Assembly: GCA_902984215.1 (NCBI GenBank)
Contig: CADWAF010004273.1
Location: forward strand, 1-38,598
Direction: 5' to 3'
Length of the DNA: 38,598 nucleotides
Origin: Willaertia magna
Taxonomy: Eukaryota; Heterolobosea; Eutetramitea; Acrasida; Naegleriidae
The notes under the pieces were generated by a model. The model made no database searches, was not told the DNA's origin, and saw only the letters and a program-made list of their open reading frames with translations. Both the position numbers and the translations under genes were made by a program. This document shows, piece by piece, positions 1-10,768 of this stretch (position 1 is its first letter; each line of letters opens with the position of its first letter).

Positions 1-627
1 CATCAAATGCCACATTTAGTGAAATATGATTTTGACATTAGTTTAAAACCATTATTTGTAACTTTTAAAGAAAGTGGTAAGATTAAACCATGTATTCATG
101 TAAAAGATATGGAAGAATTTGGACCATTTCCTTATACACCAAAAGAATCACATGAGAAATGTGTAGAACATTGTAAAAGATTACAAAAAGAAAGTTTACA
201 AAAGAATGAAAAGTATAGAGAAGAAAATCATTTAAAACATAAATATGAATATGAACATTTTGCAGTAGAAGGACACGTATTATATCTATTAGATAAAGAT
301 GGTTATTTAATTTATAGAACAATGTATAAAATTAAACCAAATGATGTAGAAGAAGTTCATTGGGAAACATTTGATGAAAGAAAGAAAGGACAAGTGAAAG
401 ATACAATTATTAAAATGAAACAAAGAAATTTAAATATTTCAGATGAATCTGTATTAAGAAATGAATTAGATATAGGTGATAAAGAATGGGGTAAATTTGG
501 TAAAGATATTAAGAAATATATTCAATTTGAATTAAATGAAGATATTGGTTATGAAGAAAAGAAAAGACATTACAAAAAGTCTAATATCAAAAATAATACT
601 ACAGAACAAGATGATAATAAAGAGTAG
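1..627 (+). CDS. C-terminal part of a probable RNA/DNA ligase-like nucleotidyltransferase (5' truncated by window edge)
   Basis: The frame is open from the left edge to a TAG at 625-627; the first Met is at position 7, but the protein very likely starts outside the window. Around 270-360 the protein reads EGHVLYLLDKDG followed by YKIKPNDVEEVHW. This resembles covalent nucleotidyltransferase motif IV (EGxV) followed by motif V (KxK, then a residue pair near His), as in T4 Rnl1-like ligases. The N-terminal part, with LVKYD about 70 residues earlier, fits the strand region before motif IV. The last third is Lys/Glu-rich and low complexity. The motif I lysine (KxxG) would lie outside the window, so activity cannot be judged. 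Ligase assignment is inference from two short motifs; an unrelated hydrophilic protein is the alternative. Confidence 0.4.
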   Translation, partial: HQMPHLVKYDFDISLKPLFVTFKESGKIKPCIHVKDMEEFGPFPYTPKESHEKCVEHCKRLQKESLQKNEKYREENHLKHKYEYEHFAVEGHVLYLLDKDGYLIYRTMYKIKPNDVEEVHWETFDERKKGQVKDTIIKMKQRNLNISDESVLRNELDIGDKEWGKFGKDIKKYIQFELNEDIGYEEKKRHYKKSNIKNNTTEQDDNKE

Positions 628-861
628 TTACCATGTCAATAGACATTTCAATATACACAACTCTTTAATAGTTAAATAAATAAACAGACACCTACAACGT
701 GTTTTTGGAGATGAAAATGAAAGTAACAACGTCCAATTAGCTTCTACGCTGAATAAGCACTTTAAAAAAGTTAATTACAACGCACACCTATTAATAGGTT
801 CTTTTTGACCTCTAAAACGATACAGTAATTTTTATTCAAAAAAAAATAAACTAATTGTCTA

Positions 862-1701
862 ATGATGAACCCTTCCGAAACTACAAAAGCACCAGTCGTA
901 CCGCAACAACAAACTGGTGGTCTTTATCATCCACAACAACAACAAGTGTTTGTTCAATATCCATCTTATTTATATCCACAATTATATAATAATAATAACA
1001 ATTTAAATAATGGACAATTACCTATTATACAAGGTGGTATGCAATATAATGGACAATATCCAGTCATTTATCAACAACCACCAACAATGATGATGAATGA
1101 TAATATTTCAGTAAATCAACCAATGATGGATCAAACACAACAACAAGCTCAACAACAATCAATTGAATCAAATCAATCAATTGAAGATACTTTACGTAAT
1201 GTTGGATCAAAATGTTGTAAAGGAGGTAAATGTTTAAAGAAATTTAAAGAACAATTCACTAAAGAAAATGCAAAGAAAAGTATTAATATTTTATCATTAT
1301 GTTTATTAGGTTTATTAATTGTTTTATTCACTTATATTGGTGCTTACTATTATGATAGACCTCCTGTTTGGGTTTCAATTCTTGCTGCTTTAGGTATTGT
1401 TTGCGGTATTGTTGGTCAATTAGCTCGTAATCATGTTGTCATGGGATTTTATTTTGTTTTCAATTTAATTTGTTTTATTTATGTTTGTACTGTTTTGTGG
1501 AGTACTAGAACTGGAATTTGTTTTGCTTTCTTGTTAATTGCAGGTATTAAAGCAGCAGAGTTCACTAAAGTTTATTATGAAGAATATAAAGCAAAGAGAA
1601 GTCAACAAGATACTACTACAATGTATGATGCAACAAATCAACCAACTGCTGTCAATACTCAAAATAATGTAGAAGGATCAACTGAACAACAACAAATTTA
1701 A
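862..1701 (+). CDS. Four-TM membrane protein with Gln/Pro/Tyr-rich N-terminus (paralogue A)
   Basis: 279 aa; ATG at 862 or 865, and the paralogue at 37132 starts at the equivalent of 865 (MNPSE). Residues 1-110 are rich in Gln, Asn, Pro and Tyr. A basic, Cys-rich stretch (VGSKCCKGGKC, about 114-124) leads into four hydrophobic segments at about 141-163, 169-187, 191-212 and 216-231. A hydrophilic tail with YDATNQPTAVNTQ follows. The layout is that of a small tetraspan (MARVEL or CYSTM-adjacent type), but no family motif is decisive; the CC pair could be palmitoylated. The paralogue at 37132-37977 is close along its whole length, and a third, 3'-only copy lies at 17508-17769. Function unknown. 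Confidence 0.85.
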   Translation: MMNPSETTKAPVVPQQQTGGLYHPQQQQVFVQYPSYLYPQLYNNNNNLNNGQLPIIQGGMQYNGQYPVIYQQPPTMMMNDNISVNQPMMDQTQQQAQQQSIESNQSIEDTLRNVGSKCCKGGKCLKKFKEQFTKENAKKSINILSLCLLGLLIVLFTYIGAYYYDRPPVWVSILAALGIVCGIVGQLARNHVVMGFYFVFNLICFIYVCTVLWSTRTGICFAFLLIAGIKAAEFTKVYYEEYKAKRSQQDTTTMYDATNQPTAVNTQNNVEGSTEQQQI

Positions 1702-1803
1702 ATAAATATTAACCAAAATGTAAATTACGAACAAAAGTGTCAGCTTGGACTTGAAAACAGTCACAAAACTCTCCATCCACATATGTTCGCTTTTATTAAT
1801 TCA

Positions 1804-2285
1804 TTACAAAATGTAATTGATAAAAAGTCTTAAACTTGCAAGTTTTTCTCTGTTATCTTTTGATCTGTTTAGCAATTCCTCTTTTGTTTTTAACAATTTA
1901 TAAGCCATAAAATAAAAAGGAATTTCAACATTTAAATTGTCTTTAGAACTAACTTCAAAATATTGAACAAATAAATCTTTAAACATTACATCTCCTTCCC
2001 CTAAAATTTTCCTTAATAAAGTATTTACTTTTTTCTAATGATTTATTCTTTTTGTAATGCAATCACTTTTTAAAAACCCAACAATGCACATCACTTTACG
2101 AATTTTAATTTTTTCATTCAATGTTTCACCTTTAACATAATTTAAATATCAATTACATAATCGTTAAGCCCTCCACTTTGTCAAAGCTCTTTTCACTGAT
2201 TAAATCAAAACAAAATATAATTCCCTTACTTTCATCAGCAGCTAAACGAATTATAAAATCAAACTTTCCTTAAAGATCACATATT
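1804..2285 (-). pseudogene. Fragment of the F-box/Ras-like GTPase gene (3' half, decayed)
   Basis: Read on the minus strand, the last 32 codons of similarity (MFKDLFVQYFEVSSKDNLNV onward) are the same as the C-terminal part of the intact gene at 20778-21884. Upstream, similarity continues through changes of frame: ILGEGDV, VNTLL, the DCITKR stretch, LNEKIK, and LAADESKGIIFCFDL against LAARDSRGMMVCFDL. It fades at about 2285, near the switch II region. The 5' half (lipidation signal, F-box, P-loop) is absent. The C-terminus differs from the intact gene after MAYKLL. Several stops and frameshifts make it a pseudogene. It abuts the 3' side of the LINE, so the retrotransposon or a rearrangement may have cut it. 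Confidence 0.8.
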
Positions 2286-2293
2286 TTAAAACT

Positions 2294-2312
2294 AACCAGG
2301 ATAGCCCTGGTT
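2294..2312 (-). repeat. 7-bp stem-loop at the LINE 3' boundary
   Basis: AACCAGG (2294-2300) and CCTGGTT (2306-2312) are perfect inverted arms around a 5-nt loop, unusually G+C-rich for this region. It lies after the last recognisable ORF2 coding sequence and a few bases before F-box/GTPase pseudogene sequence begins. Several LINE clades carry a 3'-terminal stem-loop recognised by their reverse transcriptase, so this is a candidate; the role is inferred. Confidence 0.45.
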
Positions 2313-2559
2313 TGGTTGTAATGTAAGTAAAAATTAAAGTTTGTCATATTTTTAGTTTTTTCAAAGTTCTTGGTTAACCAATATTGCTCAATCTTTTCTA
2401 ATAGTTATACTAATTTATATTGCATTTAACAATACATTACCAATATTAACAATTAACAAAGATAAAATTTATTAAAGTACATACTTGTACAAACATTATT
2501 AATAAAACTTAAAAACATAAAATTATCACATAACAGATTCCAACTATTCACTAAGTACA

Positions 2560-5500
2560 TATACAATGTTAAATTAGCTTACACTTGTTAACCCGCCAAA
2601 AAAAACCATAAAAGTAATAGACTCTACTTGAATTCTAATTCTAAGTTGGTCCCTTTACAAAAAGTATGGACTATTTATTTTTTGGTTTTACCAGTGGTAA
2701 TGCGTGTGGGCAGCCCTGTGAATGACTTGATAATACTGAAATAATGAAATCCCAGGGTGGGATTTTATGGTTTTGTTCACCATTTTTTACAAATCTATAT
2801 ATCTTAGGTCTTTATCTTTAATATATTTTTGGCTAAAGTTGACCGCGTCTGGATTTGTAAGAATTTGCCAGATGGAGCATTTAAACACGTTATATATTTT
2901 GAGAGAGTAATCTTTATATTTACTTCTAGCTGACGGGTTGTAATTTCATTCCGAGTTTTTGTAACAGTTTTCAACATATTTATAAAAGCTTTGGTAAATT
3001 AAATTTGCATTGTCTTTTATAAATTTCTCAGCTTCTTTCGGTATGTCATTTATTTTAATTGACTCATTCTTTTTCATAATATTGAAGCATATTATTGAAA
3101 AATTTTTCTGGTGTGAAAAAATAGAATAATTTCTTGTTTCTTAACGTATGATTTCTTGGTTTACATGATTATTTATTATATTTGTGACATTATTTTGGTG
3201 CGAAGAACCAAAATATTGAACAAATATCTTGTTTCCTAATTGGTTATTATTTGTTGTTTCTTGATGGTTGTGAAATTGAATAGATTTTTTGATATTTCCA
3301 AAGTAGCTAATGTTGTCTTTTAAAAACTACGTGTCACTGTCTTTACTGTTAATATTTACTTTATCTTTGTCTATAGTTTCATCTTTAAATCTTATTTTGA
3401 AACCCTTGTTTATTGTAATATTGTCCCATTTTAAATATAATAAGTTTCTTTCCAGAATATATTTTTTACAATATGCAAACACATGTTTCTAATTTAACTC
3501 AATATTGCAGGTAGAACATTTAATATATGGTTTCCCAAAATTTCTTAAGATTTCAGCTTTATGTAAGTGAGCTAACATAATCCTTTGTTTAAACCATAGA
3601 AAATGGGGTGTCCAATAGTAATATGAGTTAGGCTATAATTTTTCTTTAAAGTCTATCTTGCCTAAATAACTAAATTGTTTTGTTTTTCTACATCTAATTA
3701 AAGCAAACTCTCTAATATTATCAATTAAAGTTCCTTCCTCAAACTACAATATTTCTTTATTGATATCAGTCATAGAAGATAATTTACACTTATTCTTAAA
3801 GGCTAAATGTATATTCTATTGTTTTACTATAGCCTTAATATTCTATCACATATCATTATCTTCCTTTTTAGCATTAAGAAATGTATTTCTACTGATTTTT
3901 TTAGTAATACTAAAAGTATTATTCATAAATCTAATAATTAATACAACTAGTTTGATATAAAACAAGTCATTAGGTTGTATAACACTTAATCCTCCTTGAA
4001 ATTAGTCACTAAATATCACACTTTTAGATAATTTATAGTCCAAATTAATTGTTTATCTTATCTAATTTAATATCTTCTTATCAATTTTGTCCAATTAGTC
4101 TATTGTCATACATTAGACTCTACATAAATATCTAACTAATGATACTACTTTAGACATAGTAATAACTATAAGTTGATTTAATTTAATTTTTTTACTACAT
4201 GTATTGCCTAAGTCTATTCTCAACATTCTTAATAACATCCTCTCCTCCTTCATTCCATTTCTTAAAAATAGAAAATTTAGCTTCTAAATAATCTAAAGTT
4301 TTAATGGCATTAATTAATTCCTTATTAATAAATATCTCTGCCTTGGATTTTTTATTACTAATACCTTTATTCCATATTTTGCATTTACTTGGTGCAAAGT
4401 GTAATCTTAATTGTAAAGCAATATTATTTAAATTTTTAAGAATACTATTCATTTCTTAATAGGATTCTGATAAAACTACCACATCATTAACATACATTAA
4501 TAAAACCACCTTTTCGTTGTAAATGTTGATTCTTTTAAATTGTTCAATTACATCTGTTATAACATTAAAGTAAATGTTAAATAATAATGATGAAATAAGA
4601 TCCTCTTGGGGAATCCTTAATTGAGTATTAAAACTTATTAATAATTGTTCATTATTTAATACTTTAATATAGTGGTTGTCTAGCATATTCATGATATACT
4701 TTGTAACTTTGTTATTAAAACTTATTTTCTCTAAAATTTCCTGTTATATGCGTTTTTGATGTCTAAGGTAGTAATGTATAAAAGTTTTTTATCTTTATTG
4801 TATTTTTTTATTACAGTTTTCAATATAATTAATTGGTCATAAGTAGAATCTTTAGTTTTAAATTTTTTTTAGCATGAATAAATAATATTATATTGCTCAA
4901 TCACTTCCATTAATTGTTCATTAATAATGCTACTAAATAATCTGTAAATAGTAGAAAGTACTAAAATAGGGCGGAAATCTTTAAATATTGATGGAGCTTT
5001 AGTTTTAAGTAATGGTAAAAGTAAATCTTGTTTAATTAATTTTAAGATAAGTTCACCATTAATCCAAGAATTAAAATAATTTACTAATTTTTCACAAGTA
5101 CTTTCATCGAACCCTTTTAATATAAAAACTGAAATATTATTACTCTTTAACAAAACACTTTACATTAAAACCTTAATAGACTTAATTGTCAACTCGACAT
5201 CTTTACCATTAATTGTTTTAAAATTCTATTGTTGTAAGTTGTGAACCTTTTTAATACGAGATATCAAATTAGTGTCTCCTAATTTTGTATTAAACATATT
5301 ATCAAAATGTATATTAACAATATTTTTACCTTCTGAATTATTATAGAACTAATTAATTGACATATTGTTAATTTCTTTTCTAAACACATATGAGAAGGAG
5401 CTTTTGTTTTGTAAATTATTAATTTTCCTTTCAAACAAAGTTTTCTTCTTTTTCAATAACATTATTAATGTTTTTCTTTTTTCATTAATAATATGTTTAA

Positions 5501-6250
5501 TTGCTTTTTCTAACAAAGCCTTATTAAATTCATTAAATTTCTTCCATTTATCAGACATTCTGTCTTTTTTAAAGAAATGCCTTAGTTTTTTATGTAAGAA
5601 ATCTAGTTTTTTAAATCTTTTATCATTCAAAAAAAGTTTGAGACTTCTAATTATAGGTTTTCTATATTTTTCTACTAAAATGCAACATTGTTATACAAAA
5701 GATTGAAAATTATGACAATTTCTTAATGATTCATTAATTATATCCTTATTGAGATCTATTATTTTTTTACTTATATTAATTCTAGTAAATGAACTATCTC
5801 ATTTAAATGTTTCTTCAAATTCTATATTAAATTTTGCAGCTACAGCTTTATGTTGATGTTGTATTCCAAAATTCCATACCTTTGTACAATTTATATTATT
5901 AATTATAATATGATCTGGTCTCGAATGAGAATAAGAACAGTGACTATTGTATTATCTAAATGATGGTAAAACATTAAGTGATACATGATCTATTAGTTAA
6001 ATACTATTTAACTAATTAACTAAAGCTTTATCTTTATTATTTGGGTTTGCTTTAATAAAAAATTTTAAAGTTATATTAAGATCTCCTGCTATTATGTATC
6101 TTTCGTTATAGAATGCAACTTGTTTGATTATATATTCTACTTTATCAAATATAGATTGAAAATTACTATTTTCTTTTGATTGAACTCTATACTAATTGTA
6201 GATATATCTGAAAGGTTTAAACTGATCACTGTTAAATCTATTGATTTATT
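2560..6250 (-). pseudogene. LINE ORF2: endonuclease/reverse transcriptase/zinc knuckle, stop-riddled
   Basis: One frame runs from about 6250 to 4745. It includes an APE endonuclease remnant (YIIAGDLNI; then SRPDHIIIN and TF.., TGA at 5799-5801, DSSFTRI), followed by the RT palm and fingers (DFRPILVLSTIYRLFSSIIN) and TLDIKNAYN. After a 1-2 nt frameshift near 4748 comes IPQEDLISSLLFN, YVND and, in a third frame from about 4180, the post-RT region and zinc knuckle to about 2560. The stop at 4869-4871 sits where RTs have the Gln of Q-x-G-F, and the stop at 4456-4458 follows the catalytic strand where Gln is common. The catalytic YADD is YVND, so the enzyme is dead. The first half of the endonuclease (N/Q-containing motifs I-III) is not found, suggesting an internal deletion near 6240-6290. 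Confidence 0.85.
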
Positions 6251-6289
6251 ATTGTTAATTTTTTCCATCATTTCTTAGTTAATTAAGGA

Positions 6290-7510
6290 TGTTACTAAAA
6301 AGTGTAATTGTATTTTGACTATTAAAGAATTTATTAATAGAAAAGTTAATTGATTGACTGATTTCTTGTTTAATATTTTGTAATGAGGATTCAACATTAA
6401 AAATTCTAATTTCCAAGTGTTATAAACTTTTTGTCTTCTTTTCTATATTAGACATTCTATTTTTTAAAGTTACATGTGACTTTTCTTCTAAATTTTTAAC
6501 TCTACTCTCTAAATTTTTGTTTTATTCAATTAAGGCAGTGATAGAGTTATTTAATTTTTGTTTTTTAATTTGGTTTAAATATTTAATTTTGTTTTTATAA
6601 CTTATGTTAAAAACATAATCGTTATTAATATAGAAATCAATAGTAATTTTACTGTTTAAATTGTTTTTACTAAATAATATAAACACAATTTCATTTACTC
6701 TTCTAGAAATATTAACTTTAATGCTCCACAATTCTAAAACTTTATTTATAATATCTTCATCTTTAATAAAGGTGGATGTTTTAAGTTTAATAATTGTGAG
6801 AGATTGATCTAGTTCAGTAAAATTTTTATAGATATCATTTTCATTCACCATTATTTCCTCGTTAAATCCAACCACCCAGAATCTTGTAGTGGTAACTAAA
6901 TTAAAAGTAATAATTTTATATCCTTTTTTTTAGCTAAATCTATTACATTTTAGATATTGGAATAAGAGAGACTAACATTAACTTTATATTTGTACTTAAT
7001 AAAACCAAATTGTACAAAAGCTTTAAATTGTTTATTGTTATTATTATTTAACAATTTATCTGCTTCAGTTTTTGATCTAAAGAAAATGATTACTCTACCT
7101 ATATTATTAGGAAGTGCAATAATTTTATGAAATAAATTATATGGAATATTAAATTCTTTAACAACTTTTTCAACATTCACTTCTTTAACATCCCTATATA
7201 ACACAACCACCCTGATAATGTTTTTATGGAAATCTTTAGTTTTAGTACTTTTAATAGTACTAATAGTACTTTTTTTAAAATTATTTAGTTTCTCATTTCT
7301 TTCTTGTAAAGACTTAGGTTTTTTCTTTTTTAAATTTTTATTTTGTGTATAATCATTCTTTCTAAAAGTATAAAAAAGTTGATTATCAGTACTATTATTG
7401 TTATTTTTACTATATTGTATATTGTTTATATCACTATTAGTATTAGCCGTGTTGTTAACAACATCTTTTGTGTTATTTGTTGAGCTAGGAACTATTTATT
7501 GTGTATTCAT
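6290..7510 (-). pseudogene. LINE ORF1: RRM-like region plus coiled coil
   Basis: ATG at 7510; the fifth codon is already TAA. The N-terminus is Asn/Lys-rich. An RRM-like stretch follows at about 7225-6960 (IIRVVVLYRDV, then GRVIIFFRSKTEADKLL, an RNP1-like strand and helix). A one-base slip in an A8 run near 6930 moves the frame; reading then continues through TTTRFWVVGFNEE to a heptad-rich coiled coil (about 6540-6330, NLESRVKNLEEK and SNIEKK). In-frame TAA codons fall at Gln-compatible coiled-coil positions. RRM plus coiled coil is usual for ORF1p-like RNA-binding proteins of LINEs. Its position directly upstream of ORF2 on the same strand supports the call. Confidence 0.7.
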
Positions 7511-7558
7511 TATTTTTTGCCTCTTAAATTCTACTCTAATAAATTTTTTAACTTTAAG

Positions 7559-7642
7559 TTGAAGGCTAAACTTCAATAAAAATAAAGAGCTGAACTCAAC
7601 AATTTTTGTTGAACTAAATAGCTACTTTTTAAAGTAGATAGT
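7559..7642. repeat. Three consecutive hairpins between LINE and DNA transposon
   Basis: Three short inverted repeats follow one another: TTGAAG/CTTCAA (about 7559-7575), TCAACAA/TTGTTGA (about 7595-7612) and CTACTTT/AAAGTAG (7622-7637). The third, with its flank CTATC on the minus strand, resembles the hairpin at 12165-12207 in opposite orientation, so it is a candidate sub-terminal repeat of the DNA transposon. The rest of 7511-7853 is AT-rich with no gene seen. Confidence 0.5.
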
Positions 7643-7853
7643 TAAATTATTACTTTTGATTTTTTTATTACATTTTGCAGCTAGTTTTAACTATTTTTTT
7701 TTTGGAAAAATAAAATTGAAGTTAAATGCCAATTTTAAAAAAACAATAATTAAATTTGTATTAAAATTTTAATAAATAAGTATTGAAATTAACATTTATT
7801 ATAAAAAACATAATGTTAAATAAATAATTAACTTTATTTAATTTACAAAAGAG

Positions 7854-10640
7854 TTAAACATATCTATCATCCCTCCTTTCCTTCCCACCTTTTCTTACAC
7901 ATAAATAACAAGTACCTATAAAATGTAAAATAAATTAAAAAATATTTTTACCTCTTTATCTTAATAACAACTTGTAGCATTTTAATAATTCTACTACTTC
8001 CTTCTCGCCTTCCAAATTTCTAATACAAACTCCAGACACTAAATCCTTTAAAGCTACAAGCTTTCTTCCTTTCTTATTAACAAACACACAATCAGCTCTC
8101 CAAAGCTCTTTATGTAAACAAAATCTCTCAATAAATCCATTTTTACCCTCTATAAACACCACAATATTATCAAACCTTTTTAAACTTGCACTTTTATACT
8201 CAAATTTATACTCATCCTTCCAGATACTAATCATTTCTCTATTTCTATTCCTCTTAAGTAAATAAATATTTTTAAAAATCTCTTCTTGTAAATTAAATTC
8301 TTTCTTCTTATTAAAAAGTTTTAAAACTTTATTGTTTTTTTCTAAAATTATTCTATTAACTAAACTTAATCTAATCTATAAATGTTCATTAATAAATTTT
8401 TTAATTTTATTATTCCTGTAAATACTTTTTATTAAAACTCCATTTATTCCTTCATAAATAAAACATGTACTGGTTTATAAAAAACTATTATTGTAAACAT
8501 TAAACTTTAAATAAATTAAATTATGTAAATTTAATAAAACAAAATCTTTACCGTAAATCTGTTCAAACTTTCTTAAAAAATTTAATAAATTTATATTTAT
8601 TTCTTTTAATTCAATCTTATTTATCTTAAACGTAAACAACTTGTATAAATTAATAGATAAATTAAATAAATTTAAATAATATTTCTCCTGTAAAATACTA
8701 TTAAGGCATCTAGTAAAATATAAAAGGAAATTAAAAATATCACTTGATTTCCAATATTTAAAATCTATAACACTCCTGATGTTCCTTTTAAATAAAGAAG
8801 GAACTTTCTGTTTTAAATAAATTTTATCTATATAAGTAAATAAATAAAATAAATAAATAAAAAAATTAATAAATAAATAAATAAATAATAAATAAATAAA
8901 AATAAAAATAAAAATTAAATAAATAAATAAATAAATTAAATAAATAAATTAAATAAAAAAATAAATATAAATAAATAAAATAAATAAATAAATATAAATA
9001 TAAATAAATAAATTAAATAAATAAATATAAATATAAATAAATAAAATAAATTAAAATTAAAAAAAAAAATAAATAAAATAAATAAATATAAATAAACAAA
9101 AAATGTTAAATAAATAAATAATAAATAAAAAAGGATTAAATTATCAAGTAATTGTAGTTTTGTCTTTTTCAATTTGCCTAGTAAATTATATTTTAAGCTA
9201 AAACTGAACTATAATTTGAAAAAAAATCTGAAAATACTTGTAACCTAATGCATTGGATCTATGCATTAATTATTAATCTATGTGAATGTTTTCAATCTTA
9301 AAAAAGGAATCTTTCCCTTAATTCCATTAACTTCATATTCATTTATTGATAAATAGTCACAAATAAACATAATTTTTACCTCAAATCTACTGTCACTGTT
9401 TAAATGAATAGAAAACACTTGTTTACCTTTAATATAATTACTTTTGTTGTTACAGTAACTATATCTATAATATTCATTATATCCAATCATGTTATAAACA
9501 TGAACTTTTGTAAATAAATCTAGAACAAAACTAATCATAGAATATTTAACATTAAAATTATGTAATACCACTTAATAAATAAAAAAACTTACCTTGTAAA
9601 ATCCCTAAAAAGCTTGTAATTAATCTTACAAGCTATTCCTTCTTCACAAATTATTAAATCATCTACTAAATAATTAAAATAAATATTACTTGGTTTAGAA
9701 TCACCAAACCAAATTTCAATAAATAATAAATTCTCCATCTTATACCATTCTTCCTTCTTTATATCTAAAATAGTAAAATAGGAAGGTCAAATGAAGTAAG
9801 TAGAAAACTTAAAGAGACATATTTTATCACAATTAAAATTTAGTAAAATAGAATTCATACCTAGAATACTCTTACTATATTTAAAATTGTTTCCATTATA
9901 AACATTTTAATAATAAAAACTATCTTTTTTATAATCCTCAATAAAGTACTTAATTTTATCAACAAAATTCTTTTTACATAATAATCTCTTTAATTGTTCC
10001 TGTAAACTGTTATAAAAGAAATAATTTACCAATTTCTGTAAACATTTACTATATTTAGATGCAGTACTAATTATTTTACACCTCTCACAAATAAACACCT
10101 TCTTCATAGTATCTATATTTTCTATGTGTTTATATAATTCTTTTATGCTATTTAATAAATTATTATCTTCCGATAAAAAATATTTAATTACTTGTAAAAG
10201 TAAACTAATTTTTGATTTAGGTATATTAAAATTTATAATCATAAATAATAATAAAGTAATAGTGATTTTGACCGTTAAATATGAACCACTATATAATTTT
10301 TTATCTTGTAAATTATTTGTAAAAAAATTATCATATAAATTAAAATCTAAATCTTCTTCTTATTGTAAATCATCATTTTTTTATTGTTGTTCTTTTGGTA
10401 CTTGTTATTCTTGTTCTTGTTGTAAATGATTATCTTTTAAATTATTTAATAAAACATCATCGTAAACATCATTTTCATGTTCTAATAAATTACTAAAATC
10501 ATGTTCTTCAACATATAAATCTTTTAAAAAGCTTTTATATGCATTATACATATGTTCTTGTTCTTTTGCTAGCTTTTTTTTTGAATTTATCACTTTTTCT
10601 AAGTTAGTAGTACTAGTTCTTTTCCTATATAAATGTTAAT
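7854..10640 (-). pseudogene. Tnp2-like transposase pseudogene
   Basis: Read on the minus strand, the order matches Tnp2-type transposases. First comes an acidic, Gln-rich N-terminus (HLQQEQE, stop, QVPKEQQ, stop), then IPKSKISLLLQVIKYFL, a CERC..KYSKC zinc segment, NVYNG (normally a DxxDG-type site), stop, PSYFTI (normally WP), and IWFGDSKPSNIYFNYLVDDL. After these come DLFTKVHVYNM with NEYYRYSYC (9452-9478), GIKGKIPFLRLKTF, CIDPMH, KYWKSSDIFNFLLYF, LHNL, FL-stop-TSTCFIYE (8475 region) and an end in CYLC. Stops are TAA/TAG at Gln-like positions and TGA/TAA at Trp positions (9787-9789, 8475-8477). A frame change near 9571-9592 and the TAAA tract at 8828-9135 interrupt it. A 36-nt GT-AG intron (7916-7951) would join the last exon in frame. 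The start is uncertain. Confidence 0.8.
8828..9135. repeat. (TAAA)n / (ATAAAT)n low-complexity tract inside the transposase
   Basis: About 300 bp consist almost only of TAAA units with scattered TAAAT, TATAAA and A-run variants. The tract lies where the Tnp2 middle region between the PRQI-like and WKSSD-like motifs should be, so it is either an expansion within an intron or a microsatellite that replaced coding sequence. The hydrophobic 78-aa reading frame across it on the minus strand (8936-9172) is a by-product of the repeat. Confidence 0.9.
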
Positions 10641-10768
10641 ACAACTATCTGATACTTACATCTACACCCATTTAGGTAGTAAATAGTAAAGATGTAATAT
10701 TTACATTTTTTAAAAGTTAGTTAAATGTTTATTTTAGAGTCTACCTTGAACTTTGAGTTTTACTACTT

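Larger units (their letters stand above)
2285..7540 (-). mobile_element. Dead LINE (non-LTR retrotransposon), ORF1 plus endonuclease/reverse transcriptase ORF2
   Basis: On the minus strand the order is ORF1 (from ATG at 7510), a coiled coil, an APE-type endonuclease remnant (AGDLN at 6075-6089; SRPDHI near 5909-5926), reverse transcriptase (FRPI; LRIPQEDLISSLLFN at 4576-4620; YVND at 4483-4494), a post-RT region with QGGL, and a C-x2-C-x8-H-x4-C knuckle at 3468-3518. That is the LINE order. About 30 in-frame stops and at least four frame changes make it non-functional. The 5' limit is estimated from the ORF1 start. The 3' limit is estimated from a stem-loop at 2294-2312 and from the start of unrelated pseudogene sequence at about 2285. 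No target-site duplication or poly-A tail was recognised. Confidence 0.85.

Noticed and set aside
1727..1790. tRNA-like segment with 7-bp complementary ends (ACGAACA / TGTTCGC)
   Set aside because: No box A or box B, no anticodon arm or T arm of the right size on either strand.
3310..5706. Plus-strand hydrophobic frames inside the LINE (3310-3492, 3760-3960, 5365-5706)
   Set aside because: They are antisense shadows of Lys/Asn-rich ORF2 coding sequence.
8936..9172. 78-aa very hydrophobic reading frame on the minus strand
   Set aside because: It is the translation of the TAAA tract.
9571..9592. 22-nt ciliate-like mini-intron in the Tnp2 gene
   Set aside because: GTAAGT..AAG is present, but removing it does not restore the frame; a plain indel in a dead gene is simpler.
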